Below are positions 6,828-12,001 of a DNA stretch of 12,001 bases, piece after piece. Both the position numbers and the translations under genes were made by a program. The notes beneath the pieces were generated by a model, which did not search any database, was not told the DNA's origin, and saw nothing but the letters and a program-made list of their open reading frames with translations. The stretch's first letter is position 1; every line of letters starts with the position of its first letter. Origin of the DNA: a bacterium. GTDB lineage: Bacteria; Nitrospinota_A; UBA7883; JACRGQ01. The stretch covers positions 1-12,001 of the forward strand of contig JAKAGL010000046.1 of assembly GCA_021815535.1 (NCBI GenBank), given 5' to 3'.

Positions 6828-8440
6828 CAGAATTCGGTTGTGACACGGTTAACTTCCGCAACGGTTGTGATTCCCCGCTTTGCCTTTTCCATCCCATCAC
6901 GGCGCATGGTCTGCATGTCAAGATGTTGGATGGCATATTCCCGCAACGCCATCGCCGTGGCGCGTGCATGTATCATCTCGCGAGCGCCTTCGTTCAGCGC
7001 CAGTGCCTCGAATATCCCTGTCCGGCCCGCATATCCGCTCTTGCGGCATTCCATGCAACCCGCACCCCCACAGCGGAAACAGATACGCCGCACCAACCGT
7101 TGGGCGATGGCTCCCGCAAGCGCCGAGGAGATCATGAATGGCTCCACTCCGATATCGGCAAGGCGCACTACCGCACCGGGCGCATCGTTTGCATGAAGCG
7201 TGGAAAGCACCAGATGACCGGTCATGGCCGACTGAATGGCGATTTCGGCGGTGTCGTGGTCACGGATCTCCCCAACCATGATCACGTCCGGGTCCTGCCG
7301 AAGGATGGATCGCAGTGAAGACGCGAATGTAAGCCCCGCCTTCACATTCACCTGCGCTTGGCGGACGCCGGGAACGCGGTACTCAACCGGATCCTCAATG
7401 GTGATGATGTGGCGTTCGATGGTATTGAGAAGGTTGAGGGCGGCATATAACGTAGTGGTTTTGCCGCTGCCGGTAGGCCCGGTCACCACGATGATCCCGA
7501 ACGGCGCGCTGAACATCCCTGCCGCCCGCTTGAGCGTGGCACCGCTCAAACCGGTATCTTCCAGTCTTGTCAGGGCGGCTTCCTTCCGCAACAGCCGAAT
7601 CACCACGTTTTCACCGTGAATGGTGGGAAATGCGCTCACCCGGCACTCGACTTCATTCCCCTCCCTTTCGACTTGAAAACGTCCATCCTGCGGCAACCGC
7701 GATTCCGCAATATCCATTCTCCCCAATACTTTTACGCGGCTGACCAGTGCCGCCTGCAACGCTTTGGGTACCGGGGCACAGGCAAAAAGAACCCCATCGA
7801 TACGCATGCGGACCTTTACATCCTCCTCGTCCGGCTCGATATGGATATCGCTGGCGCGCTCCCGCACCGCCTGCCGGAGGATGGCGTCCAACAGCCTGGC
7901 AACAGGCGCTATTTCCCTCGGAACCTGCGCCGAATATGCCGCGGCGGCTTCACGGGCATCGCTCACGCTTTGCACACTTCGAAGCGCTTCGTGGATGGAA
8001 CTGGTCACTCCGTAATGCCGGGTGATGGCAGCGGCGATCTGGTGCTCACGCGCGATGGATACTTTTACTTCAGCATCCAGCTTTATGGCTATTTCATCGA
8101 TGGCGAATATATTAAGTGGATCCGCCATTACGATATGCACCTGATCGCCCGCGCGGCCCAACGGCAGCACCGCATATTTGCGGGCGGTCGCCTCGGGAAT
8201 TTTCTTGAGAATGTCAAAATCCGGTTCAAAGGCATCAAGATCGATTAAATCGATGCGAAGTTGGCGGGCTAGCGTTTGCAGTATCGCATCTTCAGTCAGT
8301 ATCCGCAGTTCAACGATGGCTTCGCCCAGTTTTTTTCGGGTGTGCCGTTGCCGCTCCAACGCCGTTTTGAGTTGTTCGGCGGAAAGCGCTCCCGCCTCAA
8401 CCAGCAAATCGCCCAGTTTGCGTTTTTCACGTATGGCCAT
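6827..8440 (-). CDS. gspE: type II secretion / type IV pilus assembly ATPase (GspE/PilB family)
   Basis: The 537-residue product is a hexameric AAA-like ATPase that drives pseudopilus or pilus extension. Residues 7-60 form an MshEN-type N-terminal module (KLGDLLVEAGALS, GEAIVEL), a fold that in some relatives binds cyclic di-GMP. The N2 domain carries ASDIHIEP near 197. Walker A is GPTGSGKTT at 321-329, the Asp box is IEDPVEY near 348, Walker B is DVIMVGEIRD at about 385-394 and the His box is STLHAND near 413. The tetracysteine zinc site is compact (Cys454, 457, 462, 465): the loop between the pairs is four residues, where most GspE/PilB proteins have about 25-40. The ATG is preceded by a purine-rich stretch (GGGAGGG and GAGGGG). 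It is the first gene of a pair with the platform protein. Confidence 0.93.
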   Translation of the reverse strand: MAIREKRKLGDLLVEAGALSAEQLKTALERQRHTRKKLGEAIVELRILTEDAILQTLARQLRIDLIDLDAFEPDFDILKKIPEATARKYAVLPLGRAGDQVHIVMADPLNIFAIDEIAIKLDAEVKVSIAREHQIAAAITRHYGVTSSIHEALRSVQSVSDAREAAAAYSAQVPREIAPVARLLDAILRQAVRERASDIHIEPDEEDVKVRMRIDGVLFACAPVPKALQAALVSRVKVLGRMDIAESRLPQDGRFQVEREGNEVECRVSAFPTIHGENVVIRLLRKEAALTRLEDTGLSGATLKRAAGMFSAPFGIIVVTGPTGSGKTTTLYAALNLLNTIERHIITIEDPVEYRVPGVRQAQVNVKAGLTFASSLRSILRQDPDVIMVGEIRDHDTAEIAIQSAMTGHLVLSTLHANDAPGAVVRLADIGVEPFMISSALAGAIAQRLVRRICFRCGGAGCMECRKSGYAGRTGIFEALALNEGAREMIHARATAMALREYAIQHLDMQTMRRDGMEKAKRGITTVAEVNRVTTEF

Positions 8441-8463
8441 CCCCTCGCACCCTCCCGCGGAAC

Positions 8464-8481
8464 GCCACCTGTTGCGGTGGC
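8464..8481 (-). promoter_or_regulatory. small hairpin in the leader of the gspE gene
   Basis: On the reverse strand GCCACC-GCAACA-GGTGGC forms a perfect six-base-pair stem with a six-base loop, 24 bases before the gspE ATG. AT-rich sequence upstream (TTTTATATTTAG) could hold the -10 box, but no convincing -35 was found. The hairpin has no U-tract, so it is not an intrinsic terminator of the methyltransferase gene upstream. Its role is unknown. Confidence 0.3.
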
Positions 8482-8544
8482 TAAATATAAAACTATTTGG
8501 TGGATAACAATATACAACGAAACGGGCGGGTCAACAACGTGGGC

Positions 8545-9153
8545 TCAGGCCGGATCTTTCACGCACTCGAATATTTTCACCACATCAAGATAAACATTAA
8601 ACTCCCGCTCGATGGCAAATCCTGCCTGTTGAACCGTTTCGCGCGTCCGGCGGTTCATATCCGGTCCGAAATAGCTGGAAAACGGGGTCATGATATCCAT
8701 AAATAATCCCAACACCGGATTGCCCGCCCGCACATGTTCAAACATCAACAAACGGCCGCCGGGCTTTAGAACCCGGTGCAGTTCGCGCAGCCCGAGCAAC
8801 GGATCGGGCACCGAACAAAAAGTGCAGGCAGTAACAACGCTATCAAAAGACGCATCGCGGAAGGAGAGATGATGTATATCCCCCCGCACCAGCCGAAGGG
8901 TTCCGTGGTATTCCGCGGCGCGGGGTTTTGCATAGGAAAGCATCACCGGCGAAAAATCAATGGCAGTGACACGCAGCCCATCGGGAAGATGCTGAAAATC
9001 GAGGCCTGTTCCGGCGGCGACCAGCAGTGTTTCTCCCATAGCTTTGCCGAACAGCTCTCTCTTGAGGCCGCCGTAACGGCGCTCCACCCCCAATCCCACC
9101 GATTCCAGGCCTGCGGCCGCGCGGTTCCACTTGGCGATATGGCGCTTAATCAT
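8545..9153 (-). CDS. class I SAM-dependent methyltransferase (type 11, METTL7-like)
   Basis: The 202-residue protein has a Rossmann methyltransferase core. Motif I is LLVAAGTGLDFQHL (near residues 43-56), the acidic end of strand 2 is VTAIDFSPVML, motif II is the LVRGDIHHLSF region and post-I motifs are FDSVVTACTFCSVPDP and RVLKPGGRLLMFEHV. CSV followed by EHV resembles METTL7-type and phosphatidylethanolamine-type methyltransferases, but the substrate is not evident. The ATG at 9153 is preferred because GAGG lies six bases upstream (9163-9160). Longer in-frame starts up to 9216 would run deep inside the preceding gene, in another frame. The first codons overlap the membrane-protein gene upstream by 8 bases, so the two are probably translated together and may act on one membrane-associated substrate. 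Confidence 0.85.
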   Translation of the reverse strand: MIKRHIAKWNRAAAGLESVGLGVERRYGGLKRELFGKAMGETLLVAAGTGLDFQHLPDGLRVTAIDFSPVMLSYAKPRAAEYHGTLRLVRGDIHHLSFRDASFDSVVTACTFCSVPDPLLGLRELHRVLKPGGRLLMFEHVRAGNPVLGLFMDIMTPFSSYFGPDMNRRTRETVQQAGFAIEREFNVYLDVVKIFECVKDPA

Positions 9154-9538
9154 GGCGAACCTCGCCGTGCAATCCACGGTCATATAGATGAAACACCAGT
9201 TGCAACAAAAATCCAACCAGTAGACCGCCTAATACAGCGCACAGGGGATCATGTCCCATCACGCGGGCCATGCCACCGATCATACCGCCCCACATTCCCG
9301 CGAACATGCCGGGAAACATGATGGTAAAGACGCCCAGAAACGGCGCGGCGAAATTCAAAATCAGTACGAACACAATCATGCCCAGTCCCATGCCAAGAAG
9401 CATGGCGGAACCCATCCCCCAACCACGGGGTACGATAAGAGCGGATAATGCCGCCCCTCCCCCGCAACCGGCGGCGGCGGCATAATCAAGAAGAAGGTAA
9501 CCTAACGAACATTCCGAGGGTCGAACTGTCTTTTCCAA
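9146..9538 (-). CDS. small Gly/Met-rich integral membrane protein, unknown function
   Basis: The frame encodes up to 130 residues with two or three predicted membrane segments: about 42-62 (MGSAMLLGMGLGMIVFVLIL), 65-90 (a Phe/Met/Gly-rich stretch with FPGMFAGMWGGMIGG) and 97-117 (LCAVLGGLLVGFLLQLVFHL). Repeated GxxxG-like spacing implies tightly packed helices. I do not recognise the family. The start is doubtful. The only early start codon is TTG at 9538 without a clear ribosome site; the first ATG would give an 89-residue protein lacking the N-terminal Cys-containing part. The gene overlaps the methyltransferase gene by 8 bases, which supports it being real. Confidence 0.6.
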   Translation of the reverse strand: MEKTVRPSECSLGYLLLDYAAAAGCGGGAALSALIVPRGWGMGSAMLLGMGLGMIVFVLILNFAAPFLGVFTIMFPGMFAGMWGGMIGGMARVMGHDPLCAVLGGLLVGFLLQLVFHLYDRGLHGEVRHD

Positions 9539-9583
9539 AATTTCAGTTTACGAAAACCCGTGGCATGGAGCGGCAAGGGAGAC

Positions 9584-10162
9584 CTAAACCTTGGGCTTTT
9601 CCCGTTCCTTTTCTTTCTCTTTGACTTCCGCTTTGTCCTTTTCCGGCCTAATGGCACGGCGGCGCAAGGCATCCTTGATGATGAACGACTCATCGATTGG
9701 ATAAAAGAAATCAGCCGTTTCCTGCAGCGTAGCTGATGTGGTTTCCGGATAACTCCAGACCTCTGTCTTGCAGCCGCGCGATTTTACATACCACAACAGC
9801 GGCATATAGTCCTTGTCCCCCCCCACGATCACGATGACATCCATTTTGTCGGCGAGTGTCACCGCATCAATGGTCAGAAAGGAATCGGCGTTTTTCAAAG
9901 GTCGCTTAATTTCACCCCCCTGGTCGTACCAGAATTTTTTAAAATCTTCGCTGATCTCTTTGTGTTGCGGCTTGTAGTAGATAATGCGAATAACCCGGCG
10001 GCCGCTGCCGATGGTCTGTATCAGCTTTTTGTAATCGGTGCGTCCCTTGTAGACGTTGAGGCCGGACATTTCAACGTTTTCAGCATCGACAAATATGCCG
10101 ACGGTCTGATGTTCCAGAATTTTGCGGTCGTAATGCCTGATGTTAGGTTTCTTGTTCTCCAT
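9584..10162 (-). CDS. NYN-domain (LabA/DUF88-like) putative ribonuclease
   Basis: The 192-residue product has the PIN-like NYN fold. The first acidic motif is VGIFVDAENVE (near residues 18-28), followed by RRVIRIIYYKPQ, SFLTIDAVTLADKMDVIVIVGGDKDYMPLLWYVK with two conserved acidic clusters, and GCKTEVWSYP. These are the metal-binding positions of NYN nucleases and LabA-type proteins, which are thought to cut structured or stalled RNAs. The C terminus is a charged Lys/Glu-rich tail. The frame continues upstream to an ATG at 10276, adding 38 mostly hydrophobic residues with no ribosome site. The ATG at 10162 places the catalytic motif where it usually lies and is preferred, although its own ribosome site is weak. 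The target is unknown. Confidence 0.82.
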   Translation of the reverse strand: MENKKPNIRHYDRKILEHQTVGIFVDAENVEMSGLNVYKGRTDYKKLIQTIGSGRRVIRIIYYKPQHKEISEDFKKFWYDQGGEIKRPLKNADSFLTIDAVTLADKMDVIVIVGGDKDYMPLLWYVKSRGCKTEVWSYPETTSATLQETADFFYPIDESFIIKDALRRRAIRPEKDKAEVKEKEKEREKPKV

Positions 10163-10512
10163 AATTAAGGGAATCTTAGCACGTAGTATCCATAAGACGA
10201 TAAAAAAAGGAACCGGGAAATTTAACAACGTTTTTTGTAGGCTTTTCGGAATTGCACCAAAGCCATAAAATACCACATGTATCTGTTTTGTATAGCCTTA
10301 CTCGCTCCAATTAATGCGGCATTGTTTTTGCTTTCTATAGATAATTGATTATATTTACCCCCTAAAGAATCGGCTGGAGATGTGGGGCGGGCAAAGCTGT
10401 TACGCGTTACGCCTTCAAAAAGCGTATTCGGCGATGCCGTGATGTTCAGGAACCCTGGTTACCCCCAATGCTCCCAGAACATCACGCCCCTTACCTCCGG
10501 CCGATTTGCTGT
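10163..10512. other. gene-free stretch, AT-rich then a palindromic element
   Basis: No convincing gene is present. The part up to about 10375 is AT-rich. It holds a perfect reverse-strand TATAAT (10353-10348) without a matching -35, and a weak forward promoter-like pair (TTGCTT at 10328, TATATT at 10350). From 10400 the composition changes to GC-rich, with a short direct repeat (GTTACGC twice, 10399-10412) and the long hairpin described separately. The stretch may hold the promoter of the NYN gene and the 3' end of the FmdB-like gene transcript. Confidence 0.5.
10438..10486. repeat. 49-base imperfect palindrome / long hairpin
   Basis: CGTGATGTTC (10438-10447) and GAACATCACG (10477-10486) are perfect ten-base inverted repeats. 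Read on the reverse strand, the stem continues past one T-T mismatch with four more pairs (GGGA with TTCC), around a 19-base loop that holds a small GGTAACC palindrome. It lies 27 bases downstream of the FmdB-like gene and has no T-run on either side. It could be a REP/MITE-like unit, a transcript 3'-end stabiliser or a small structured RNA. Only the pairing itself is certain. Confidence 0.55.
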
Positions 10513-10752
10513 CTAAACCTTGCGGTAGCCCCCGTTCACATTATCCTTCACCAGCTTGGTGAACCCTTTTTCTTTCAAATTGCTATCGGCGAAGATGTTC
10601 ACTTTGCCGGTAAAAGCGGAAAGCACCCGCTCAACCTGCTGTCCACAGCGGGGGCACTCGGAAAGCGCCTCATCCTTGATGGAAGCGATCACCTCAAAAG
10701 GGTCTTTGCATTTATCCGGTTTCTTTTTGTGTTTATATTCATAAATGGGCAT
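10513..10752 (-). CDS. FmdB-like small zinc-ribbon protein, first Cys pair altered
   Basis: The 79-residue product begins MPIYEY, the hallmark of FmdB/CxxC_CxxC_SSSS regulatory-type zinc ribbons, and has the second knuckle SECPRCGQQVERV near residues 32-43. In typical members the first knuckle follows at once (YxCxxCG). Here that part reads KHKKKPDKCKDPFEV, with a single Cys, so the normal four-Cys zinc site is incomplete. The C-terminal part (FTGKVNIFADSNLKEKGFTKLVKD) resembles other short FmdB-like proteins. The ATG has a good ribosome site, GAGGTG, seven bases upstream, and a strong promoter (10773-10800) just before it. The molecular function of the family is unclear despite its regulatory annotation. 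Confidence 0.8.
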   Translation of the reverse strand: MPIYEYKHKKKPDKCKDPFEVIASIKDEALSECPRCGQQVERVLSAFTGKVNIFADSNLKEKGFTKLVKDNVNGGYRKV

Positions 10753-10772
10753 TTCTTTTCACCTCGAAATAC

Positions 10773-10800
10773 ATTTTATTTCTTTTTTTGTGGGTATCAA
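10773..10800 (-). promoter_or_regulatory. promoter of the FmdB-like gene
   Basis: On the reverse strand TTGATA (10800-10795), a 16-base A-rich spacer and TAAAAT (10778-10773) form a near-consensus sigma-70 promoter. Transcription would begin about 14 bases before the start codon, just upstream of the GAGGTG ribosome site. Confidence 0.55.
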
Positions 10801-10867
10801 GTTTTAATATCTAATGCCGATAAAGAAAACGGAAAACTCCACGGATGGGAGTAATAAGGAGAACGCG

Positions 10868-11083
10868 ATGCAGATCAACATGGTAAAGTTCGGCTCGGGA
10901 GTGCCGGCTATATTTAAGGGAAGCCCCATAAAGGTACCGCCCGTTTCGGGCAAACTGCGCATAATGGGCGGAAACATTCAAAAATCAAGCGGCGGCACAA
11001 AAAAAGTCGTTCAACACGCCAACCAGAAGCTGGAAAAGTTTGCCACATCCCCCAAAGGGAGCGGCGTGAACATCAAAGCCTGA
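10868..11083 (+). CDS. hypothetical basic 71-residue protein
   Basis: The frame from ATG 10868 to TGA 11083 encodes 71 residues rich in Lys, Gly, Ser and Val, with no Cys and no membrane segment. The perfect ribosome site AAGGAG (10856-10861) six bases upstream makes this a likely real gene and favours this start over an in-frame ATG at 10814. The middle (VPPVSGKLRIMGGNIQ) and the Lys-rich second half suggest a small nucleic-acid-binding or surface-exposed protein, but I do not recognise a family. It is transcribed divergently from the FmdB-like gene, and a strong hairpin follows 28 bases after its stop. Its position just before the Cas9 locus gives no functional hint. Confidence 0.6.
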   Translation: MQINMVKFGSGVPAIFKGSPIKVPPVSGKLRIMGGNIQKSSGGTKKVVQHANQKLEKFATSPKGSGVNIKA

Positions 11084-11430
11084 TAGACCCCACTCAACAG
11101 GCTTTGAGACAAGTTGGGCCGCGATCTGCGGCCCAACTACTATCCCTGCCCGTCGGCAGACCAGTAATTCCTCGCAAAAACAGCCCGTCCGGCTTGTTGC
11201 AATTCTTGCAATGACACCAGCGGCACCATACCTTTCACCCCTCCCAAGATCCTCCAACGCACCTTTCGAGCCAATATTCCCAATTTGACCAACAGCGGTT
11301 GATCTCCTCGCTGAGAAATGGGGTGAACCCCGACGGCAGATTTATTGTTTGGTAAAAATGAGCGGACTAAAAGGAATGGTCAAGGTCTTGCCGTGGGGAG
11401 GAAAAGATTGAAGGCAATGACGGATAATCG
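11084..11430. other. intergenic stretch between the small basic gene and the CRISPR locus
   Basis: Beyond the 11-base-pair hairpin at 11112-11138 and a second small one (CTGCC-CGTC-GGCAG, 11146-11159), no confident gene is seen. The reverse strand is open without a stop from about 11376 down to tandem TAG stops at 11142-11137. Within that, a TTG-started frame of 50 codons (11292-11140) has GAGGAG upstream and encodes a plausible-looking peptide (e.g. MVPLVSLQELQQAGRAVFA). Its codons (TTG, AGG, CGA, GGA) are unlike the neighbours, so it may be a gene remnant or chance. A near-repeat of CCGTCGGCAGA recurs at 11330. Confidence 0.4.
11112..11138. terminator. strong hairpin after the small basic gene
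   Basis: AGTTGGGCCGC (11112-11122) and GCGGCCCAACT (11128-11138) form a perfect 11-base-pair, GC-rich stem with a five-base loop, 28 bases after the stop at 11083. No T-run follows on either strand, so it is terminator-like or a 3'-end protector rather than a textbook intrinsic terminator. Confidence 0.5.
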
Positions 11431-11439
11431 TTTTTCTTG

Positions 11440-11473
11440 AAAAAGAATAAAGCCCTCCCCCGCGAAGGAGAGG
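11440..11473 (-). terminator. rho-independent terminator of the tracrRNA
   Basis: On the reverse strand CCTCTCC (11473-11467), loop TTCGCG and GGGGAGG (11460-11454) form a seven-pair stem with one G-T pair. A T-rich tail follows (TTTATTCTTTTT, to 11440). This fixes the direction of the RNA as away from cas9. Confidence 0.75.
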
Positions 11474-11589
11474 AGAAGGTTGCCGTGCGTAACTGACGTT
11501 ACGGGGCCTTGCCTGCGGAGTACCGGACTTTCGCCCGGACCCCTTGTTATGAGCCCTTTCGGGTATAACGCGCAGGTTTCTATCTGATT
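11440..11589 (-). ncRNA. tracrRNA of the type II CRISPR-Cas locus
   Basis: Transcribed away from cas9, this about 150-nt RNA has the order expected of a tracrRNA. Reading the reverse strand: the anti-repeat GGGCTCATAAC (11556-11546), the linker AAGGGGT, then a nexus hairpin CCGGGC-GAAA-GTCCGG (11538-11523). Next are TACTCCGC and a CGTAAC-GTCA-GTTACG hairpin (11503-11488), flanked by GCC/GGC pairing. A terminator stem closes it (11473-11454). The run ATAACAAGG-hairpin-CCGC parallels the type II-C Neisseria tracrRNA. The anti-repeat predicts a CRISPR repeat beginning GTTATGAGCCC. Unusually, the 5' part (GTTATACCC, 11569-11561) pairs with the anti-repeat itself through a GAAA tetraloop, giving an sgRNA-like fold. 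The 5' end is inferred from the promoter and was not measured. Confidence 0.8.
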
Positions 11590-11591
11590 AA

Positions 11592-11600
11592 TGGTATACT
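11592..11600 (+). promoter_or_regulatory. cas9 promoter, extended -10
   Basis: TGGTATACT (11592-11600) is an extended -10 element (TG, one base, TATACT). The 17-base-upstream position (11572-11577, GCAGGT) is a poor -35, as is usual for extended -10 promoters. Transcription would start near 11607, about 43 bases before the cas9 ATG. Confidence 0.45.
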
Positions 11601-11625
11601 ACCGCCATACATATTTTTTGGTCAA
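11596..11625 (-). promoter_or_regulatory. tracrRNA promoter
   Basis: On the reverse strand TTGACC (11625-11620), an 18-base spacer and TAGTAT (11601-11596) predict a start near 11589, just upstream of the anti-repeat region. The -10 box lies on the same bases as the -10 box of the divergent cas9 promoter. Confidence 0.5.
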
Positions 11626-11649
11626 GTATTTTTTTGGGGAGAAAAAATC

Positions 11650-12001
11650 ATGGCTCGGAAAAAGATCCTTGGACTCGACCTGGGAACAAGCTCCATCGGC
11701 TGGGCGCTCATCGAACTGGATGAGAACACCGAACAAGGCAACATCCTTGGCATCGGTTCTCGCATTTTTGAGCCGCCCGTGGAGCCCAAGAGCGGTGAAC
11801 CCAAAAACCTGAAGCGGCGCAGGTCGCGCGGGATGCGGCGAATGCTTGCCCGGCGGGCGATGCGGCGCGATACCCTTGTACGCCGCCTTATCAAGGCCGG
11901 TCTTCTTCCCCCGGAAGCGAAGAACGCTGTAACGCGCGCCAATCTCTTTAACTACGAAAATCCATACCGCCTGCGCGCCATTGGCCTCGATGCAAAGCTT
12001 T
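11650..12001 (+). CDS. cas9: CRISPR-associated endonuclease Cas9, N-terminal part
   Basis: The frame runs open from ATG 11650 to the window end (117 codons). The RuvC-I motif ILGLDLGTSSIGWALIE puts the catalytic Asp at residue 10. A GSRIFEPPVEPKSGEP linker follows, then the Arg-rich bridge helix (about residues 55-80: LKRRRSRGMRRMLARRAMRR), then GLLPPEAKN and NPYRLRAIGLDAKL, a phrase common in compact type II-C Cas9 proteins. Cas9 is the RNA-guided effector that cuts DNA using crRNA paired to tracrRNA; the latter is encoded next door on the other strand. The ribosome site GGGGAG (11636-11641) lies eight bases before the ATG. HNH and PAM-interacting parts are beyond the window, so subtype II-C is likely but not proven, and whether the nuclease is intact is unknown. 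Confidence 0.93.
   Translation, partial: MARKKILGLDLGTSSIGWALIELDENTEQGNILGIGSRIFEPPVEPKSGEPKNLKRRRSRGMRRMLARRAMRRDTLVRRLIKAGLLPPEAKNAVTRANLFNYENPYRLRAIGLDAKL

Noticed and set aside
7922..7930. Nine-base match (AACCTGCGC) to the 3' end of the guide-like tracrRNA 5' segment, inside gspE
   Set aside because: A match this short is expected by chance in the genome, the next base mismatches, and gspE has no link to cas regulation.
7616..8248. 210-codon plus-strand open frame opposite gspE
   Set aside because: Antisense to the N-terminal half of an intact ATPase gene; its translation has no domain signature.
8441..8544. Cyclic di-GMP riboswitch upstream of gspE
   Set aside because: The space is too short and only a single six-pair hairpin is present, without the conserved GEMM core.
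11192..11213. TTGCAAT direct repeat resembling dispersed GTCATTGC-type repeats
   Set aside because: Only two short copies with no further similarity; likely chance without a genome-wide search.
11358..11411. 17-codon plus-strand frame (MSGLKGMVKVLPWGGKD)
   Set aside because: It has no ribosome site and is too short to judge; probably chance.
11546..11581. Plus-strand reading of the anti-repeat region as a lone CRISPR repeat
   Set aside because: There is only one copy, no spacer-repeat periodicity, and the reverse strand gives a full tracrRNA with nexus and terminator.

Overview
The window is a bacterial chromosomal segment of moderate GC content with tightly packed, partly overlapping genes. 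It combines an RqcH/NFACT protein, a metX-metW pair (direct sulfhydrylation route to methionine), a GspE/PilB plus GspF/PilC motor pair and a small compact-type Cas9 locus. This fits a Gram-negative, deltaproteobacterial- or Nitrospinota-like lineage, but the sequence contains no taxonomic marker that settles it.

Layout. (1) Bases 1-1306, minus strand: most of an rqcH/NFACT gene whose 3' end lies outside the window. (2) Bases 1307-1547: a divergent regulatory region with a good sigma-70 promoter, an IscR/Rrf2-like palindrome over its -35 box, and an 11-codon leader peptide with a Cys-Cys pair. (3) Bases 1548-5583, plus strand: a four-gene sulfur amino acid operon, metY (O-acetylhomoserine sulfhydrylase), cysteine synthase, metX and metW. 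MetX activates homoserine, MetY puts sulfide on it, and the cysteine synthase fixes sulfide into cysteine. The Cys-Cys leader suggests control by cysteine supply. (4) Bases 5601-8440, minus strand: a type II secretion/type IV pilus motor pair, with stop and start codons overlapping. (5) Bases 8545-10752, minus strand: a small SAM methyltransferase overlapping a Gly/Met-rich membrane protein gene, a NYN-domain protein and an FmdB-like zinc-ribbon protein. (6) Bases 10868-11083, plus strand: an unrecognised basic 71-residue protein, followed by a strong hairpin.

(7) Bases 11430-12001: the start of a type II CRISPR-Cas locus. The first 117 residues of Cas9 (RuvC-I with Asp10 and the Arg-rich bridge helix) are encoded on the plus strand from 11650. 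Divergent to it, on the minus strand at about 11589-11440, is a clear tracrRNA candidate with anti-repeat, GAAA-capped nexus hairpin, further hairpin and rho-independent terminator. The two promoters appear to share one overlapping -10 element. The tracrRNA folds on its own into a single-guide-like RNA. From the predicted transcription start, about 20 nt precede a self-complementary GTTAT..CCC-GAAA-GGG..ATAAC stem, as in an engineered sgRNA or the long tracr-L form known from Streptococcus pyogenes. This natural single-guide candidate and the Cys-Cys leader peptide are the two most interesting signals. No CRISPR array, cas1 or cas2 is visible; they would lie downstream of the window.
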